Positions 1 to 10,848 of a stretch of 64,000 nt of DNA are shown piece after piece. This DNA is from Lamellibrachia satsuma (lineage: Eukaryota > Annelida > Polychaeta > Sabellida > Siboglinidae), in the NCBI GenBank assembly GCA_033239005.1, contig BSQZ01000011.1, positions 7,008,501-7,072,500 of the forward strand, written 5' to 3'. The notes beneath the pieces were generated by a model. The model did not search any database. It saw only the letters and a program-made list of their open reading frames with translations, and was not told where the DNA came from. The position numbers and the translations under genes were made by a program. Every line of letters starts with the position of its first letter. Positions within the stretch are counted from its first letter, which is position 1.

Positions 1-275
1 CTATTACATTAATTGGATTACACACACTTATAGGCTTGCATGTTATACACAGTGTACATAACAATGTAGGTGTTCATAGCTTCATGTATTAAACTTTTTA
101 TTTTTAGTTACCAAAGGGACTCATTCCTCGGATCCGTACATAACAAACAATTGTGAATGGAATATGAATTATTGATTGGAGTATGAAATAGTGAATGGAA
201 ATATATATGTAATGCGACTTGAATCGTGCAATATTGATAAATTGCTCAAATAGGGCTGTGCTATAAAAAATTAAC
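1..275. other. Unassigned AT-rich sequence
   Basis: No open frame, repeat or known element is visible. The sequence is AT-rich and of low coding likelihood on both strands. Confidence 0.5.
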
Positions 276-420
276 AAGATTTAACAAGATTGCCATCCAA
301 GACAAAAAGCCCAAAAAATGCCAAATGGGCAAGGAAACCATTGGCTTATCGAGAGTCCAACCAGTTTTTATCTATACGTAACCCGCCCAGCTCAGATACT
401 TGTTAATTTTGTTTGACGCT
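276..420 (+). repeat. Dispersed repeat family B, copy 1
   Basis: The stretch beginning TTTAACAAGATTGCCATCCA, followed by an AAGGAAACCATT word, a CTTATC word and a gapped GCCC-TCAGATA-TGT-AATTTTGTTT stretch, is matched in order near 37108-37235. A shorter match (TTTAACA, TGCCATCCA, AAACCATTAACTTA, AGTCCA) lies near 17685-17760. Three separated loci with the same ordered words indicate an interspersed repeat. The family name is unknown and no coding capacity is visible. Confidence 0.55.
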
Positions 421-574
421 GCTAGCATTAACAATACTGCATGGTTATAAACCAGTACGCTAGGCTTCACAAGTGAAATAAAGCGTTCACACGTTGTGGT
501 TAAATAAGTTTTGTTGTTTCAGTCATTGTCAGCACACAACTCGCTGGCCGAACCATCGGTGCGAGCCGCCCGAA

Positions 575-640
575 CGTTGTTACAATTGTAACAACTTGCC
601 CCAATACAATTGTAACAACTTGCCTCAAACACAATTTTTG
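575..640 (+). repeat. Short tandem duplication, ACAATTGTAACAACTTGCC
   Basis: Two neighbouring copies of ACAATTGTAACAACTTGCC (about 25-bp spacing) are visible. Related words (CAACTTGCCC, CAACTAGCCCCGGTCT) recur near 947-982, and GTAACAACTAGCCCCAGTCT recurs near 57420-57440, so this may be part of a dispersed element. Confidence 0.5.
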
Positions 641-1084
641 CAGCTGAACGCACGTGGGCGATAACAAATCCTGCTTTTTTCGGTTTAATTTCTACTTAGC
701 ATAACCCCTTATACTATATAGTATACACGTTTCAAGTTTCATTCACGAAACCTAAAAAGTGGCTGCATGAGATGATATTATGTGGACATAGCCGAAAAAA
801 AGTTTTAGGCTGTTAAAAGGTCATTTTTGTCCACACCACGTTAAATTCGTCTTCTTAACTCCCGATTTTTGGACAGTGTGTCTGCTTGTGGACTTCCAGT
901 CAACTACTGCCGATGGTATCTCCATATGTGTGCTATGTTTTTTCTGTAGCAACTTGCCCGTGTATACAACTAGCCCCGGTCTCCCCTACACCATTTACGG
1001 TCCTATATTTACTTTTTCTCAGAAGGTATTTATACAGGTAAAATGCGGACCTATTCCTAGCATTTAAATAAAACTCGACATATG
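641..1084. other. Unassigned sequence
   Basis: AT-rich. Apart from the CAACTAGCCCCGGTCT word near 966-982, shared with 57 kb, nothing recognisable is present. Confidence 0.4.
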
Positions 1085-1400
1085 CGATTGCTTCGGATGA
1101 CGGACGCCTGGCAGCGCGAGAACAGCCGGCAGCCGGGGATGTTACGTTTGGCTGGCCTTGCCTGGCCTCGTTTCCGGTCTGGGGCGGGTCGACGCGTGCA
1201 CACCTGGCGGCAGATGGAAGACGTCCCGTCACCGCTTGGTCTGGGCCGCTCCCGCGGGCCGGCCGTCTGCGTGTTGGGCCGCGGGTGAGGGCGGTCGTCT
1301 TCTGCCTCGGTTCGTACCACCCGGCCGTCCGTACGAGGAGGCCGCCCTGCCTACCTGCCAGGTCTGTACTACATGTCCCAGCTACCGCGTGCGCCGCCAT
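1085..1400. other. GC- and CpG-rich patch
   Basis: About 300 bp of strongly GC-rich, CpG-dense sequence lies between AT-rich flanks. Frames are open on both strands (for example 159 codons on the minus strand from 1412 to 933), which is expected where stop codons are rare. No protein family is recognisable. It could be a CpG-island-like promoter region or just a GC-rich island; the sequence alone does not decide. Confidence 0.4.
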
Positions 1401-1552
1401 ATTGATGGTCAAGTTTTCTTATAATCAGACAAAACATTAACATGGCCACCGATGCAATTTTGCACTGTGGTCTGACCTCCAAAGTGTACTCGCGCCTGCA
1501 ACAGCAGTGACAGTGTAGCTATGATTTCATAATCGGAATTATCTGTTCACGT
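1401..1552. other. Unassigned sequence
   Basis: No feature recognised between the GC-rich patch and dispersed repeat A. Confidence 0.4.
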
Positions 1553-1840
1553 TATCGCGTACAACAAGGCAGACGAACATTTGAATTGTTTTAAAACCGA
1601 ATGACAACAGACAATAGAGAACATACTCCCCAACTTTGAATTTGTTAAAATCATTAGGCGGGTGAAATATATATTAAATGGTACATTTGCGATTTGCATC
1701 CCCAGTAATCGACCTCGGCGGCTGGCGGAGTAACACAAATAATCGGACGCGACATACGGCTTTGTCCAATAATTTGTGTTACTCCGATATAAATGTCTAC
1801 TGTTCAATGGCACCGGTCGCCACATTTTATCCAGATTGCA
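1553..1840 (+). repeat. Dispersed repeat family A with internal hairpin, copy 1
   Basis: This 290-bp stretch matches 39990-40285 in the same orientation. Shared ordered words include ATCGCG-ACAA, GGCAGACGAACATTT, GATAGAGAACATA, AACTTTGAATT, TTTGCGAT-TGCA, GGAGTAACACA and GTGTTACTCCG. Inside it a 23-nt arm (1726-1748) pairs with 1764-1786 at 21 of 23 positions around a 15-nt loop. The same stem occurs in the second copy. No coding capacity is visible. It may be a MITE or SINE-like element; the class is not established. Confidence 0.7.
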
Positions 1841-2655
1841 AAGTTCTTACTTTTGAAGTAACATTTGTGTGCTACACTTGCCTACCGACATCTTGAAAAC
1901 GAGCGGAAGTGAGCCATGTCTGGTGAAATATATGGCTTAATCCTGGCAGGACGACATCCGTGGATTAAGTGTGGTGAGGAAAGACGCGTAACGCGGTCGG
2001 AACGTTTTTGCGAATTAATACCAGTTGAAGTCGGGTAACAACTGACTCCACGGATATTGTATAACACGAATCTGCCGCAGATGCGGCATTAATCTTAACG
2101 TTTACCAGATTAAGTTATAGGTTTTTAACATCGGGGATATGTTTATGATGGATTTTATTAGCGTATATAGGGTCTTCGTTTCCATGACGTGGATGTCAAA
2201 CTCTTGCTTAAAATATGTTTGAAAGGGCCTCCACTGCTAGATTACTTTCTGAGTAATAAAACGCGGCGATTACACCCGAGATGTTCGGATGTAAATGCGG
2301 ACCAAAAAATAGCATTTTTCAAAGAACCTTGAATGAATACAAACATCTCCAGGAGTGCTACCAGTTCCAACCACCACAATGTGTTCAAATAAAACTCAAT
2401 ACGGACATCACCATGATTTTACGGACGTAAAGAAAACCATTGCTACATGTTTATGAAACACAGGCTGCACCCAAAATATAATATGCTAACACAATTTATG
2501 TTTCTATGCCACTAGGCGGCCGACGTTGTTGTTGTTACTCGTTATTCGATACCACGCTACTGACGACCTAACGTCGCACATCGGATCTGGTGCGTTTCCT
2601 GAATTCACGGAAATCATCTAGGCTTGCCAAATAATTTGGTGACTTTCTTTTTATG
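1841..2655. other. Unassigned sequence
   Basis: Mixed-composition DNA with no convincing open frame or known repeat. Confidence 0.4.
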
Positions 2656-2985
2656 CAATTACGGAAGTACATTTATTAAAAAAAATATTTTAAAGTTTTA
2701 TCATCATTTATATGTTTTTTTAAATAAATGTATTCATAATTTATTTATAAATTTATTTATTATTTTTTTGCATATATTATAAATGTATTTATAATTTTTT
2801 TTATATATATTATAAATGTATTTATACATTTATCTGTACATTGATTTGTACATTTATTTAGACATTTATTCATACATTTACTTCTACATATATCGAAATC
2901 TTTAAGTAGAAATGTATTTAGACATCTATTTTTAAGTCTACTTAGACATTTATTTAGACTGCTATTTAGACATTTATTTATTTAG
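2656..2985 (+). repeat. AT-rich degenerate tandem repeat
   Basis: Irregular repetition of TTTATTTAGACAT and CATTTATT words every 11-15 bases, with strong A/T richness. Too degenerate to give one unit length. Confidence 0.6.
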
Positions 2986-3716
2986 TGTGCGAATTTCGTC
3001 AGCTTGTAATGTGGGCTTTTGGGGAAAAAAATCGAGCCAGGCAGCGATGTTCCCAAATGTGTCGAAACGAGCGCGTCAGAGGTAAAGTCGTCATGGCGAG
3101 ACCACGCGTCCCAGATAACGTAGACATCCGTGTGGACGAGGCTAATTGCCACCGATTAGCTGATCAAACATCGTTTTAATAAATGCTGCAACCGACAGCG
3201 TTACATACATAGATTATATAGTGACTATACCGACAGTGAGTTCGGTGGAAGTCATTATTTTTTATAATACACACAGGAATGTTAGGATGAGACAAAAACC
3301 GGCTGTCCCAGTTGCGGAAATTAGTCTCTCCTATTTGCGGCAATCGGCAGCTTTCCGGTATTCAGGACACGCCCGAAAGTTACAGAAACATTTCCACCAA
3401 TGGCAGATCAGATACCACGTCACCATGTTCATCCCTGTTACAGAGTTTGAATCAGAATGAATGTAAGAACTGTATATGGCATCTTGGCCGAAACGAAATC
3501 CAGTGTCGATGGTTTTGTAGCTCGCAACGCTAAATGCTCAAAATCCCTACTTTATTTCGCAAGTCATCCACACCACACCCTCGAGCAGACATCGTAATTA
3601 GGCGCCTCCTCTTGTGTGTGGACGTTTCGCCACCCGTTCCGTCGAGCAACAGGCGCTAATTCATCACGAGAAACATACATAGTCGCAACACAGAGCACAA
3701 TATAAATGCCAATGTA
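2986..3716. other. Unassigned sequence
   Basis: Short open frames only (up to about 79 codons), with no recognisable domain. Confidence 0.4.
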
Positions 3717-4024
<308 letters not shown>

Positions 4025-4189
4025 CATATATCTGATATTACTATATCCATTAATGTTAACGGTATTAAACATCTGGAACTATATAAGCAGAATAATAAAA
4101 GAAAGATAGATACGCACAGACAATTGTGAATATTTATAATCTAATATCAGATTTAAGTTGACACGTGTTCTAGTTAGTAGCCACAGAAG

Positions 4190-4405
4190 AAATGTGAGCC
4201 CCACTCGGGCATGGCAGTCTCTGCTAAATTTGCTGCAGGTGAAGGTATATGAATGAGACTGTGCAGGATTTGCATTGGTCTTTCTTCTCAGTGATCGCTT
4301 CTCTTCTCTTCCGATGCCTTGCTGAACAGTCAGCCTCCAATGGCCTCGATCATAGGCTGCTCTCTCCCAGCTGTTTGTGTCGATGTCCGGCATCTTCATG
4401 TCACA
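4190..4405 (-). mobile_element. Non-LTR retrotransposon 3' end (reverse transcriptase C-terminus), relic
   Basis: The minus-strand translation from 4405 contains CDMKMPDIDTNSWERAAYDR, then GHWR, a basic linker, and TFTCSKFSRDCHARVGLT ending near 4193. This is the C-terminal tail typical of many animal LINE reverse transcriptases: a DMK-x2-DI-x3-SWE-x6-R block, then a short basic region and a final Cys-rich finger ending in RVGL or RIGL. The usual second cysteine of the finger is Phe here. The frame is lost after GLT, where a Ser-His should follow. Only the extreme C-terminus remains; the polymerase core is absent. It abuts the hAT relic. The clade cannot be named from the tail alone. Confidence 0.75.
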
Positions 4406-4589
4406 TTTGCCCGTAGTGTTTGACCAGGAGGGCGCAGTCACACATGCCAGAGGGTATGGGGATGGTATTTACTGTTCTCGAAATGGTGTATTCCGTGGCA
4501 GTGCGTAATAAACGTATGTTCAGACTTCTGATGGATGATTTGTGAATCACCATGAATAATTGTATCATCAAGTTGGCATCTGTCAGCTT

Positions 4590-7440
4590 GCCCACGTTAT
4601 TGGGTAAACTTGTCAGGCCGAGCACAACTTTCCCTGTGATTGCACTGAATCTGGTGCCAAATTCCTGGAGGAGATGGTCTAGAAATGGTCGGAATACGTC
4701 GTCAGTACATTTCTGCAGTGTCTGATTCCATGCTGTTTCTCGTGGTCTGTCTCCATGTTGTTTCTCGTGGTCTGCCTCCACGTTGTTTCTCGTGGTCTTC
4801 CTCTACGTTGTTTCTCGTGGTCTGCCTCCACGTTGTTTCTCGTGGTCTGCCTCCACGTTGTTTCTCGTGGTCTGCCTCCACGTTGTTTCTCGTGGTCTGC
4901 CTCTACATTATTTCTCGTGGTCTGCCTCCACGTTGTTTCTCGTGGTCTGCCTCTACATTGTTTCTCGTGGTCTGCCTCCACATTGTTTCTCGTGGTCTGC
5001 CTCCACATTGTTTCTCGTGGTCTGCCTCCACATTGTTTCTCGTGGTCTGCCTCCACGTTGGTTCTCGTGGTCTGCCTCTACATTGTTTCTCGTGGTCTGC
5101 CTCCACATTGTTTCTCGTGGTCTGCCTCCACATTGTTTCTCGTGGTCTGCCTCCACATTGTTTCTCGTGGTCTGCCTCCACGTTGTTTCTCGTGGTCTGC
5201 CTCCACATTGTTTCTCGTGGTCTGCCTCCACATTGTTTCTCGTGGTCTGCCTCCACGTTGTTTCTCGTGGTCTGCCTCTACATTGTTTCTCGTGGTCTGC
5301 CTCCACGTTGTTTCTCGTGGTCTGCCTCCACATTGTTTCTCGTAGTCTGCCTCGACATTGTTTCTCGTGGTCTGCCTCCACGTTGTTTCTCGTGGTCTGC
5401 CTCCACATTGTTTCTCGTGGTCTGCCTCCACGTTGTTTCTCGTGGTCTGCCTCCACGTTGTTTCTCGTGGTCTGCCTCTACATTGTTTCTCGTGGTCTGC
5501 CTCCACATTGTTTCTCGTGGTCTGCCTCCGCATTGTTTCTCATGGTCTGCCTCCACATTGTTTCTCGTGGTCTGCCTCCACATTGTTTCTCGTGGTCTGC
5601 CTCCACATTGTTTCTCGTGGTCTGCCTCCACATTGTTTCTCGTGGTCTGCCTCCACATTGTTTCTCGTGGTCTGCCTCCACATTGTTTCTCGTGGTCTGC
5701 CTCCACGTTGTTTCTCGTGGTCTGCCTCTACATTGTTTCTCGTGGTCTGCCTCCACGTTGTTTCTCGTGGTCTGCCTCCACGTTGTTTCTCGTGGTCTGC
5801 CTCCACATTGTTTCTCGTGGTCTGCCTCCACATTGTTTCTCGTGGTCTGCCTCCACATTGTTTCTCGTGGTCTGCCTCCACGTTGTTTCTCGTGGTCTGC
5901 CTCCACGTTGTTTCTCGTGGTCTGCCTCTACGTTGTTTCTCGTGGTCTGCCTCCACATTGTTTCTCGTGGTCTGCCTCCACGTTGTATCTCGTGGTCTGC
6001 CTCCACGTTGTTTCTCGTGGTCTGCCTCCACATTGTTTCTCGTGGTCTGCCTCCACATTGTTTCTCGTGGTCTGCCTCCACATTGTTTCTCGTGGTCTGC
6101 CTCCACGTTGTTTCTCGTGGTCTGCCTCCACGTTGTTTCTCGTGGTCTGCCTCCACATTGTTTCTCGTGGTCTGCCTCTACATTGTTTCTCGTGGTCTGC
6201 CTCCACGTTGTTTCTCGTGGTCTGCCTCCACGTTGTTTCTCGTGGTCTGCCTCCACATTGTTTCTCGTGGTCTGCCTCTACATTGTTTCTCGTGGTCTGC
6301 CTCCACGTTGTTTCTCGTGGTCTGCCTCCACGTTGTTTCTCGTGGTCTGCCTCCACATTGTTTCTCGTAGTCTGCCTCGACATTGTTTCTCGTGGTCTGC
6401 CTTTACATTCTTTCTCGTGGTCTGCCTCCACATTGTTTCTCGTGGTCTTCCCCCACCAGTGCCTTGGGATCGAGGTGACTGTCTCAGCAATGTTGGCCAT
6501 CTCTTCAGTCGTCTTGCAGATCTCACTTTACTCCGCATCTACATTTTGTCTGATATCGATAAATCTGTGCTTTACCAGATTGAGTTCTCTGTAGGCCCGG
6601 AGAACATCCTGCGTAGAACCTTATAGAGCAGCTCACTGAGGTCCACGGTGTACTCAAACATGCACCGGTTCACTTGGAATGCAGCGATGAATGCAGAGCT
6701 TTAGATCGCGCAGAGGAGGACAAAATAATCCGTCACTGTGTTCGAACTCCACTTGTTGCCGTCATTGTTCGAAATTACCGTCAGGTAATCAAGGATGGCT
6801 TCATACATTTCACGAAACTCCTCCAGTGTAGTTTCATCCACCTTGTTTCACACAGTAGTTTCATCTTTCCAGCACCCACTTCCTTCAGACCTTCACGCTT
6901 CCTCTGGACGTTGATCTGTAGATAGTTCCAGTCGTCGTTGTCTCTTTGGTGAGTTTTTGAAGATTACAGCAAGGGTTTGCATCATGTTTTGTAGTTCAGG
7001 GACCTTGTATGCCTGAGATCGCGCCAAATTCAGGACGTGGCTAGCAAAATGGTAACAATGTGCTTCTGGCACAAGTTTTATGAAATTGGCTGCACAACCA
7101 TTGATGACACCAGCCATGTTACTAGCTCCTTCATAAGTCCGGGCTCTGCACTGCGCTGGATCCAACGTGAGACCCTGAAAACAACCAACAACCTTCTGGC
7201 GCACAGCCTCCTGTGACTACTGGACAATCGATGAACTCTATTAGATTCTCTATTGGTTCACATTATCTTATGTTATGTTATGTACCTGATGACAATTCCG
7301 AGCTGCCCCGTGTTACTGACATCACGAACCTCATCAGCCTGGATATCGTAGAAACATTCACTGAAGACTATGTCACCAAGTCCTATATGTCACCAAGTCC
7401 TTTATGACTTCCTCTTGCATGTACAGATCGTTCTGTGCAA
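4590..7440 (-). mobile_element. hAT-superfamily transposase relic (ZMYM1/DUF4371-like), split by an internal minisatellite
   Basis: Minus-strand fragments occur in the protein order expected of DUF4371-type hAT transposases. They are FYDIQADEVRDVSNTGQL (about 7360-7300), LDPAQCRARTYEGASNM (about 7192-7115), VPEAHCYHFASHVLNLARSQ then KNSPKRQRR (to about 6915), LEEFREMYEAILDYLTVIS (about 6828-6770), a Pro-Arg linker ending in KTTRNNVEAD (6500-6430), TTRNSMESDTAEMY (4746-4705) and VFRPFLDHLLQEFGTRF (about 4697-4647). Asp of the ADE motif is kept; the Asp usual in YDGAGNM is Glu. Stops (TAG upstream of the 7204 block, TAA near 6698, TGA after AEMY) and frameshifts show it is dead. The N-terminal zinc-finger part and the termini are not visible; the (AT)n at 7457 begins where the N-terminal half should continue. 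Confidence 0.88.
4728..6452. repeat. 25-bp minisatellite (about 69 copies) born inside the hAT transposase
   Basis: Tandem 25-bp units contain TTTCTCGTGGTCTGCCTC, with three common unit ends (CCACG, CCACA, CTACA). On the minus strand in the transposase frame one unit reads QTTRNNVEAD, a conserved hAT block. The array's two edges continue that reading into flanking transposase motifs on each side, so the unit is amplified transposase code rather than an insertion of foreign DNA. 25 is not a multiple of 3 and the unit has no stop codon in several frames, so frames of 500-600 codons appear on the plus strand; these are by-products. Confidence 0.97.
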
Positions 7441-7450
7441 TTGTTGACCC

Positions 7451-7671
<221 letters not shown>

Positions 7672-7677
<6 letters not shown>

Positions 7678-8840
7678 TAGATATATGAAATGCCTGCCTG
7701 TTCACATAATGTGATGGCGTCATCCGTCTGTCTGTTTGTCGGTCGGTCGGTCGGTCGGTCAGTTTCAGCCCAATCTAAATCACAAGATAACTGCGTGATC
7801 AAACAAAACTAACGTAGCCGTTGTCGTCATTTCTTCTTCAGGTGACTAGCAATCACACCTGTCCACACAAATGTGTCCTTTGCATTTATTTGTCAGCAGC
7901 TGGATGTCACTGACTGGTCTTTGAAGCGAAACGTTAAAACTGTTGATGTATTTCATCCTTTGCCTGCCTCTAACTTTATGTCTTTTCCTTCAATGGCGTT
8001 TTATTTCAATCTTACTATTTATCAATCTATGTCCTAGAAATAGTAACTGTATGTAACTATTGTCGCCGCTGCATGTCCTTTTCCAAATAGGCCTAATGTC
8101 CACGTGAACCCCGTGACTTCGGAAATCGGATCGCAGCATCTTACGCAACCTCTCATGTTCTCCGTCTGTTGCGCTCATGTTTCTGGCCCGACATATTGAA
8201 CCTGCCGAGCAGAGAAACAGCCACAGATATTCGAAGAATTCGCGAAGGGAATTTCATAGACGCGGCTTGTGAGCGGCGGTGAGCGTACATTTCTAGGTCG
8301 GGTGCACCTGATGGCCTGAACGCTACCGACCAACAGCGGAATGCGTCAGTTGAGGCCGGCGCGTCAAAGGGGAAGAAATATCCACGCCCAAACAATGTCG
8401 TCTGCTATCACAGGACCATCGGGTGTTTGCGCGCTCGCAACAATCGTGCACCTATCGACGTATATTAATAGGACAGCGTTTCAATGGGTCGCTTCGTGTT
8501 TGTGGCGTATCATAGCCGGTGATCTCGTCGAAATAACTGGTGCAATAGATGCCAGGCACACCTGACATACCCTACCAGTGCCAACGCGGTTTGCGGTTAG
8601 GGCGTGCCCGCTGGTCTAGTAGCATAGTGTGACTTTTCCTCTGTTCGTCTGTTCCTGAATCTGCTCGACCCAGTCCTAACCTGGTACTGCGACATAGACA
8701 TCCCGACTCGGTCCCGTGACCGTAACGGGCTTCGACAGCCCAGCATGGGCGTATCACTTAGCATTGCCATGGTACGCTACGGGAAAACAAGAGGACCTAC
8801 CTAACCTTATCCTATATCCGATGTGTACTGCGGTCAATCT
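7672..8840. other. Unassigned sequence with a small (GGTC)n
   Basis: Holds a short (GGTC)5 tract near 7739-7760. Around 7903-7955 there is a CAGCAGCTGGATG...GAAGCGAAACGTT string faintly like a hammerhead core, which I do not call. 8100-8760 is fairly GC-rich with no recognisable protein. Confidence 0.4.
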
Positions 8841-9150
8841 GCGGCGAGGATGATTCCGTTGCTGCAAAGCTATAGCGGTTAGAAAGTCGGACTCTCAACC
8901 GAGATATCCCGGTTTCGAATCCTCTTGCTGCCGTATCGAAACTTTGGCAATTTTGTTCACCTCACGTTGCCATAGTTCACTCAAGTGTATAAATAGGTAT
9001 CCGACTACAGACTTAGGTGGATATGTGAACGAACAGTCGTCGCGCAGTAATTGCAGCGTGGCTGAGTGCTTCCCAGAGAAGTAGAAATGGCGTTGGAATG
9101 GACAGGTCTGCCAGGGGGTGAAGTGTCGCAAGGACTGGATACCGCACTAT
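8841..9150 (+). mobile_element. tRNA-derived SINE, copy 1
   Basis: The head resembles a tRNA: an A-box-like TATAGCGGTTAG region (about 8871) and a B-box-like GGTTTCGAATCC (8911-8922), followed by CTTGCTGCCG. The body, through TTTGGCAATTT, CACGTTGCCATAG, AGTGTATAAATAGGTA, GCAGTAATTGCAGCGTGGCT and ATGGCGTTGGAATG, matches the minus-strand copy at 11745-12087 along its length. The B box carries one extra T, so internal Pol III promotion is probably impaired. The element ends near the CTGGATACCGCACTAT tail. Confidence 0.85.
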
Positions 9151-9629
9151 ATAAGAACGTTCCTTTTAAAGCATTTTTATTGTTGTTAGGAGACGTTAAA
9201 TACTACACAGACATAGCGGTGAGCTATTTGTGTGTTCCATTAGTAGCCTTACGGGATGTAAGTTTTGTTACATACGCTAAGGCGTTCAACTGTTTACAAA
9301 CTTGTGAGGTGAACACATGTTTGCCTATCCTGTGGGGTCGAACGTTTTATGGTTAACTTCAGAAAAACGCGAAGCCACAGGCGATAATTAACGAACAATG
9401 CCTTGAGCACTTGTCAAAAAGTCGGCCTGTAGTTAGGGCATGTGTTTGAATTATTCGCTCGAGTGACACTTCACAAAAATTCCTTTACACCTTGGCAATA
9501 GGTATGTTTAGAGGCGCTTAAGGATGCTCGGATGGCGACGTTTGAAGAATATAGGCGTTAGGTCAACCCTGGCGCTGCCTCGATCGTCTAGTGGGGTCTA
9601 CATTTATAAAGCCAGGTAATGTCATACAC
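9151..9629. other. Unassigned sequence
   Basis: No recognised feature between the SINE and the 45-bp array. Confidence 0.4.
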
Positions 9630-10848
9630 ATATGTGGTGACGGCGACGGGATCCCGAGTGTTCACTTTCACAACGTATGCGGTGACGGCGACGGGATCCC
9701 GAGTGTTCACTTTCACAACGTATGTGGTGACGGCGACAGGATCCCGAGTGTTCACTTTCACAACGTATGTGGTGACGGCGACGGGATCCCGAGTGTTCAC
9801 TTTCACAATGTATGTGGTGACGTTAACGGGATCCCGAGTGTTCACTTTCACAACGTATGTGGTGACGTTGACGGGATCCCGAGTGTTCACTTTCACAACG
9901 TATGTGGTGACGTTGACGGGATCCCGAGTGTTCACTTTCACAACGTATGTGGTGTCGTTGACGGGATCCCGAGTGTTCACTTTCACAACGTATGTGGTGA
10001 CGGCGGCGGGTACCCGAGTGTTCACTTTCACAACGTATGTGGTGACAGCGACGGGATCCCGAGTGTTCACTTTCACAACGTATGTGGTGACAGCGACGGG
10101 ATCCCGAGTGTTCACTTTCACAACGTATGTGGTGACAGCGACGGGATCCCGAGTGTTCACTTTCACAACGTATGTGGTGACAGTGACAGGATCCTGAGTG
10201 TTCACTTTCACAGCGTATGTGGTGACAGCGACGGGGTCCCGAGTGTTCACTTTCACAACGTATGTGGTGACAGCGACGGGATCCCGAGTGTTCACTTTCA
10301 CAACGTATGTGGTGACAGTGACGAGATCCCGAGTGTTCACTTTCACAACGTATGTGGTGACAGCGACGGGGTCCCGAGTGTTCGCTTTCACAACGTATGT
10401 GGTGACAGCGACGGGATCCCGAGTTTTCACTTTCACAACGTATGTGGTGACAGTGACGAGATCCCGAGTGTTCACTTTCACAACGTATGTGGTGACAGTG
10501 ACGGGATCCCGAGTGTTCACTTTCACAAAGTATGTGGTGACGGCGACGGGATCCCGAGTGTTCACTTTCACAACGTATGTGGTGACAGTGACGAGATCCC
10601 GAGTGGTCACTTCCACAACGTATGTGGTGACGTTGACGGGATCCCGAGTGTTCACTGTCACAACGTATGTGGTGACGATGACGGGATCCCGAGTGTTCAC
10701 TTTCACAACGTATGTGGTGATGATGACGGGATCCCGAGTGTTCACTTTCACAACGTATGTGGTGATGATGACGGGATCCCGAGTGTTCACTTTCACAACG
10801 TATGTGGTGATGATGACGGGATCCCGAGTGTTCACTTTCACAATGCGT
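9630..10848 (+). repeat. 45-bp minisatellite, about 27 copies
   Basis: Units contain GATCCCGAGTGTTCACTTTC and ACAACGTATGTGGTGA. A variable 6-9-bp window (GGCGACGGG, GTTGACGGG, AGCGACGGG, AGTGACGAG, GATGACGGG types) shows neighbouring copies sharing variants, a sign of local duplication. 45 is a multiple of 3 and four of six frames lack stops, so frames of 470 (plus) and 417 (minus) codons exist with 15-residue periodicity. I see no evidence that either is translated. Confidence 0.97.

Noticed and set aside
4685..6626. Plus-strand open frames of 422-603 codons with a 25-residue repeat
   Set aside because: They are stop-free readings of the 25-bp minisatellite, all three plus frames are open, and the true ancestral coding sense is the opposite strand (hAT transposase).
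7903..7955. Hammerhead-like string GCTGGATG...GAAGCGAAACGTT
   Set aside because: The first core half does not match CTGATGA well, and no convincing stem II was found.
8871..8930. Functional tRNA gene
   Set aside because: The B box has an extra base, no cloverleaf acceptor stem is formed, and the same head continues into a 300-bp body shared with 11745-12087, so it is a SINE.
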